The notes under the pieces were generated by a model. The model was given only the letters and a program-made list of their open reading frames with translations, was not told where the DNA came from and ran no database searches. 11,266 bases of DNA. It comes from Phoronis ovalis (lineage: Eukaryota; Phoronida; Phoronidae). The position numbers were made by a program, and so were the translations under genes. Shown piece after piece: positions 8,866 to 11,266 of this stretch. The stretch covers positions 13,166 through 24,431 of the forward strand of contig JAOXYB010023625.1 of NCBI GenBank assembly GCA_028565635.1, in the 5' to 3' direction. Position 1 is the first letter of the stretch; the number at the start of each line of letters is the position of its first letter.

Positions 8866-8892
8866 TTACAATTTTTTATTTATAAATTGTAA
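8866..8892. repeat. 9-bp inverted repeat
   Basis: TTACAATTT (8866-8874) and AAATTGTAA (8884-8892) form a perfect nine-pair AT-rich stem with a nine-base loop. In sequence this AT-rich it may be coincidental. Confidence 0.35.
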
Positions 8893-9307
8893 TAAATTGT
8901 ACGCGGCACTGTTGGTTTGGTACATCCCTGGTTTTCTGTACTTTTAAGTTCTAAGCCTCTATTGTAATATATGTTAAACTAATGGTTTCCAAATTGGTGA
9001 TATCGGGCCATGTAGTGCTCTATGGATATTGTGTAAACAAGCTAACATCACTTATCCCACTTTTAGTTTTCTCTTCATGAGAAATAAACCAAGTGTGCAT
9101 AATAAGCAGAGAAATCAGAGAGAACATGAGGCAGAAAAAAAAGTCTGTCAACAGCATTTTCTAACGTAGGGACAAGGATGCTGCGTTTCAAAACTGTGGA
9201 TATTTGTAAACAGTTTTGTATGTTTATGGGTTTTAACCCGTTTTTTAGTGTGTTCACTGTGCAATGCGCCGGGGAAATACTGTGATAATATGTTATAGAG
9301 CATTCTC

Positions 9308-9343
9308 ATTGGTTACTTCGCCTGGTCCAGCAAACTAACCAAT
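9308..9343. promoter_or_regulatory. Inverted pair of CCAAT boxes
   Basis: ATTGGTTA (9308-9315) and its exact reverse complement TAACCAAT (9336-9343) face each other across 20 bases in a locally GC-richer patch. CCAAT boxes bind NF-Y, and paired ones mark some promoters or enhancers. The position within the first intron would suit an intronic enhancer, an alternative promoter, or the ends of a small inverted-repeat element. Function is inferred only. Confidence 0.3.
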
Positions 9344-9837
9344 CAGATAGCGCCATTACGTCTGAAAGTGAGCAACTGTGAGCGCTGTGTGAAATTAGCT
9401 ACAGATATGAATTCAGATCAAAGTAGTTTTATGAACTTAGTCGTCTTCTGATAACATTTATCTAACAACTGTATGTGCACATGCCAAGTAAGAAACATTA
9501 TACTCCACTATCATTATCTAGTAATGCTACATTTTTCTCATCCCCATCAATTGTTCGATTTCTAACAACAGGAATTTATTGTTATAGTAACATTTCTTCG
9601 GAATGGGCAAATATGATTTTATGCAAAAGAGATTAACTGAGATATCGGTACATTATTTAGAACCGAAATAAACTGTTTGCTTGGAATTTGATAATAGCGC
9701 TAGGATATTAAATGTTGTTTTTCATCGGGCCTGAAATTAATCAAAACACAAAAACTACTTTGAATTATTTGATTAACTACTACAATGTGTTTAATTGTAA
9801 TTATAACTGTTTTAGAGTAATATAAGAACACACCCAC

Positions 9838-10330
9838 CTATAGCTTGTAATACATCCAGTTCACTATCTACGTTATAGTCTGTCGCTGCACCAAATATAT
9901 CATCATATTTTGCCGACAGTTTTCCTTGAAAAGTTGTTAAGAATAAAATGTAACTTTCTCCTTGATTGACATCAGCATAGCACATTGTTTTATCACCAAA
10001 ATTGCTTATATTGTATACTCCCGGTTGATTGGAATTCACCGAAATTTTTCGCATATTTTTATGACCCTTAAGAACTGTAAAAACATGGAATTCAGCAGAG
10101 TACGTATCAGCGTCTGTTCGTACATTCTTAAATGTCCTTCTTGCATAACCAGAGACTACTATGTCAGCCAATAATGCCTTTTTCCCTACAGATAGTGGTT
10201 GCCAACCGTTTAGTAATAATATACATCCATGGACCAGTTCGCCAAACGTTAAGATGGTCCATACTGTTGTCCATATTTTAATCCACATTTTAGATTTATT
10301 GTATCTGTGTAGAGAATTTTTCCATCCCAT
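9838..10330 (-). CDS. Exon 1: signal peptide and agrin-NtA/netrin-like domain
   Basis: The exon encodes 164 codons plus one base of a split glycine codon, ending at ATAG/GTGGGT. The first ATG (10330) has A at -3 and G at +4; a second in-frame ATG (Met15, context AAAATGT) starts a cleaner signal peptide, MWIKIWTTVWTILTFGEL, with likely cleavage before Cys36. The following region (ALLADIVVSGYARR, EFHVFTVLKG, VYNISNFGDKTMCYADV, GESYILFLTTF) follows the strand order of the agrin N-terminal (NtA) / TIMP-netrin OB fold. That includes an expected early cysteine (36) paired with one in the FGD..C segment (117). One N-glycosylation sequon (Asn107) is present. In agrin, NtA binds laminin; a similar anchoring role is inferred here. 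The NtA-like call rests on pattern only, and a diverged netrin-like or unnamed domain is possible. Confidence 0.72.
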
Positions 10331-10339
10331 ATTTATTAT

Positions 10340-10369
10340 TTACTTGTCAATCACTGAGATTGTCAACAT
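10340..10369 (-). other. Possible upstream ORF in the 5' leader
   Basis: ATG at 10369-10367 opens nine codons and stops at TAA (10342-10340), ten bases before the main ATG. If transcription starts upstream of 10369, it could lower initiation at the first main ATG. If it starts about 30 bases after the TATA-like element, it would be borderline inside or outside the mRNA. Confidence 0.35.
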
Positions 10370-10382
10370 ATCCACTTAGTGC

Positions 10383-10410
10383 TGACGTCATAATCTATAT
10401 AATTATGTCA
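10383..10410 (-). promoter_or_regulatory. Putative core promoter: CRE palindrome and TATA-like box
   Basis: On the minus strand TATATAG (10401-10395) lies 65 bases upstream of the first ATG, so initiation near 10365-10370 would give a leader of about 40 bases. Beside it is a perfect cAMP-response element, TGACGTCA (10383-10390). A partial copy, ATTATGTCA (10402-10410), sits on the other side, so the TATA core is flanked by near-symmetric arms. CREB/ATF or bZIP binding is the known role of the motif; its use here is inferred. The full CRE lies between TATA and the expected start, which is unusual. Confidence 0.45.
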
Positions 10411-11266
10411 TTTATCACTCTTCGTGAGACATTTTCTGAAAGCGGAAAAAAGCATCAAAACATTAACACAATTTTATCAAAATTGATTTCATAACAACAT
10501 TTATGTAATACATGCACCTTTACATTTCCACCAATGATACGGTTTGTGTTTACTTAGGGACTAATTAATCCCAGGTGATAAGACGAGTGTCGTCATCTAA
10601 ACGCGCAACTGAGGTAGCTTTAATGTTAAATTATAAACATTAATCTTTCCTGCCCGCCTTCCGATCCTTCCTGTTAATACATTTTTCAGGAAAAATGCCG
10701 TTTGTATTATCTCTTTCCTCTTGATCTATTAATACTCATGGTAATACCCTCAGATAAACCAACACGTACGAGATAATACTATATTAATACGCTGAATCTT
10801 TCATTGATAAATGTTCGTGATAGCATAAAAAGTAATTATATATTTTGGTCTTTATTTCATGAGTTCGCATTATAGTACTTAGTTGATATTTTTCTCATAA
10901 AGTATCTTAAAGTCATTGTATAACATATTTTATACACGCTTTTGACAAATTGTAGCCAATTAAAAAGATATTAATAATTGAAAAAATGCTGCAAGTTTGA
11001 GATGATCTCTGTACAACAAAAGACATAACAATTGTCATCGCGGTACCAAGTCACTAAGTGTACATGATCGAGCCCTTCTTATGTCACAAGTAGGGCTTTC
11101 AGGAAACGTGCTCAGAAATCAATGTACATGCTACATTTGGAAAGTGCGGTACTTAAAAATGGCAGTGTTCTATGAAGTACATCCCTTAAATTTACAATTC
11201 CTGTCCCCTAGCTGATAAGACTCGCAAATCTGCCGGGATAGCGGAACGCGTTAATCCTGCTACATA
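10411..11266. other. 5' flank, no gene seen
   Basis: AT-rich upstream sequence of the matrix gene. I see no open frame, tRNA or clear element. Small inverted repeats occur (TAATGTT/AACATTA at 10621-10642, and GACGA/TCGTC near 10583-10595), but these are expected by chance. The last ~230 bases are slightly GC-richer without recognisable content. Confidence 0.5.

Larger units (their letters stand above)
4810..9837 (-). other. Large intron between NtA-like and TSP1 exons
   Basis: This ~5-kb phase-1 intron runs from donor GTGGGT after exon 1 to acceptor CATTGACAG. It may be split by the candidate exon at 5553-5642. It contains the AC-rich degenerate repeat (5799-5970), plus-strand coding-like islands (6609-6923), a foldback element (6927-7080), an 11-bp tandem repeat, a small inverted repeat at 8866-8892 and a facing pair of CCAAT boxes near 9308-9343. 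The remaining stretches (about 5000-5480, 6010-6600, 7121-8860 and 8900-9300) are AT-rich with nothing I can name. Confidence 0.65.
975..10330 (-). other. Gene model: secreted NtA-like / TSP1 / TSPN matrix protein, 3' part missing
   Basis: This is the span of one minus-strand gene reconstructed from three coding exons: 10330-9838, 4809-4660 and 1489-975. Every junction has a GT donor and AG acceptor, and phases match: exon 1 ends in phase 1, the TSP1 exon is 1-1, and the TSPN exon begins in phase 1 and ends in phase 0. The join gives 386 codons with no stop. Predicted layout is signal peptide (to about residue 35), NtA/netrin-like OB-fold region (36-155), one TSP1 repeat (165-215) and TSPN (216-386). 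Phase-1 introns around TSP1 are the usual arrangement for shuffled extracellular modules. The product should be secreted to the extracellular matrix. The rest of TSPN and anything after it (collagen triple helix, EGF or VWC modules are possible) lie beyond the left edge. Linkage of exons across the ~5-kb and ~3.2-kb introns is inferred. Confidence 0.7.

Noticed and set aside
9075-9257. Minus-strand 60-codon frame tested as a missed exon
   Set aside because: There is an acceptor-like CCACAG but no good donor in phase, and no domain signature.
9962-10379. Two plus-strand frames opposite exon 1
   Set aside because: They are antisense shadows of the signal-peptide/NtA-like coding exon, without their own evidence.

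Overview
The window looks like part of a metazoan nuclear genome. It is AT-rich, its coding sequence lies in short islands with GT/AG splice sites, its introns are several kilobases long, and it encodes secreted extracellular-matrix domains. A mollusc or other marine invertebrate is my best guess, from the domain types and repeat style only; the species cannot be fixed by reading.

The main content is one split gene on the minus strand, entering at about 10330 and leaving the window on the left. Three exons are well supported. Exon 1 (10330-9838) carries a signal peptide and an agrin-NtA/netrin-like domain. A second exon (4809-4660) is one complete thrombospondin type-1 repeat. A third (1489-975) is most of a thrombospondin N-terminal (TSPN, laminin-G-like) domain of the collagen/thrombospondin kind. 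The junction phases are 1, 1 and 0, so the exons join into one open frame of 386 codons. The third exon ends in a strong donor, so the gene continues beyond the left edge. A 90-base candidate exon (5642-5553) also fits the 1-1 phase but is uncertain.

At the left, 229-300 (minus) is an intact tRNA-Glu(UUC) gene with A and B boxes and a Pol III terminator. It probably sits inside the host gene's next intron, in the same orientation.

The introns hold several repeat structures. There is a ~376-bp element with paired inverted terminal blocks (2003-2378), with a related fragment near 4907-4946. A 99-bp-period duplication lies at 4341-4489 and a degenerate AC-rich repeat block near 5799-5970. An inverted-repeat (foldback) element at 6927-7080 is joined to an 11-bp x4 tandem repeat. 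Just before the foldback, 6609-6923 contains plus-strand protein-like islands with stop codons, which may be exon debris or an antisense gene. The rest of the introns and the 5' flank (10411-11266) show no gene I can support.

Upstream of exon 1, a TATA-like element flanked by a perfect CRE palindrome and a short upstream ORF suggest the promoter and leader.
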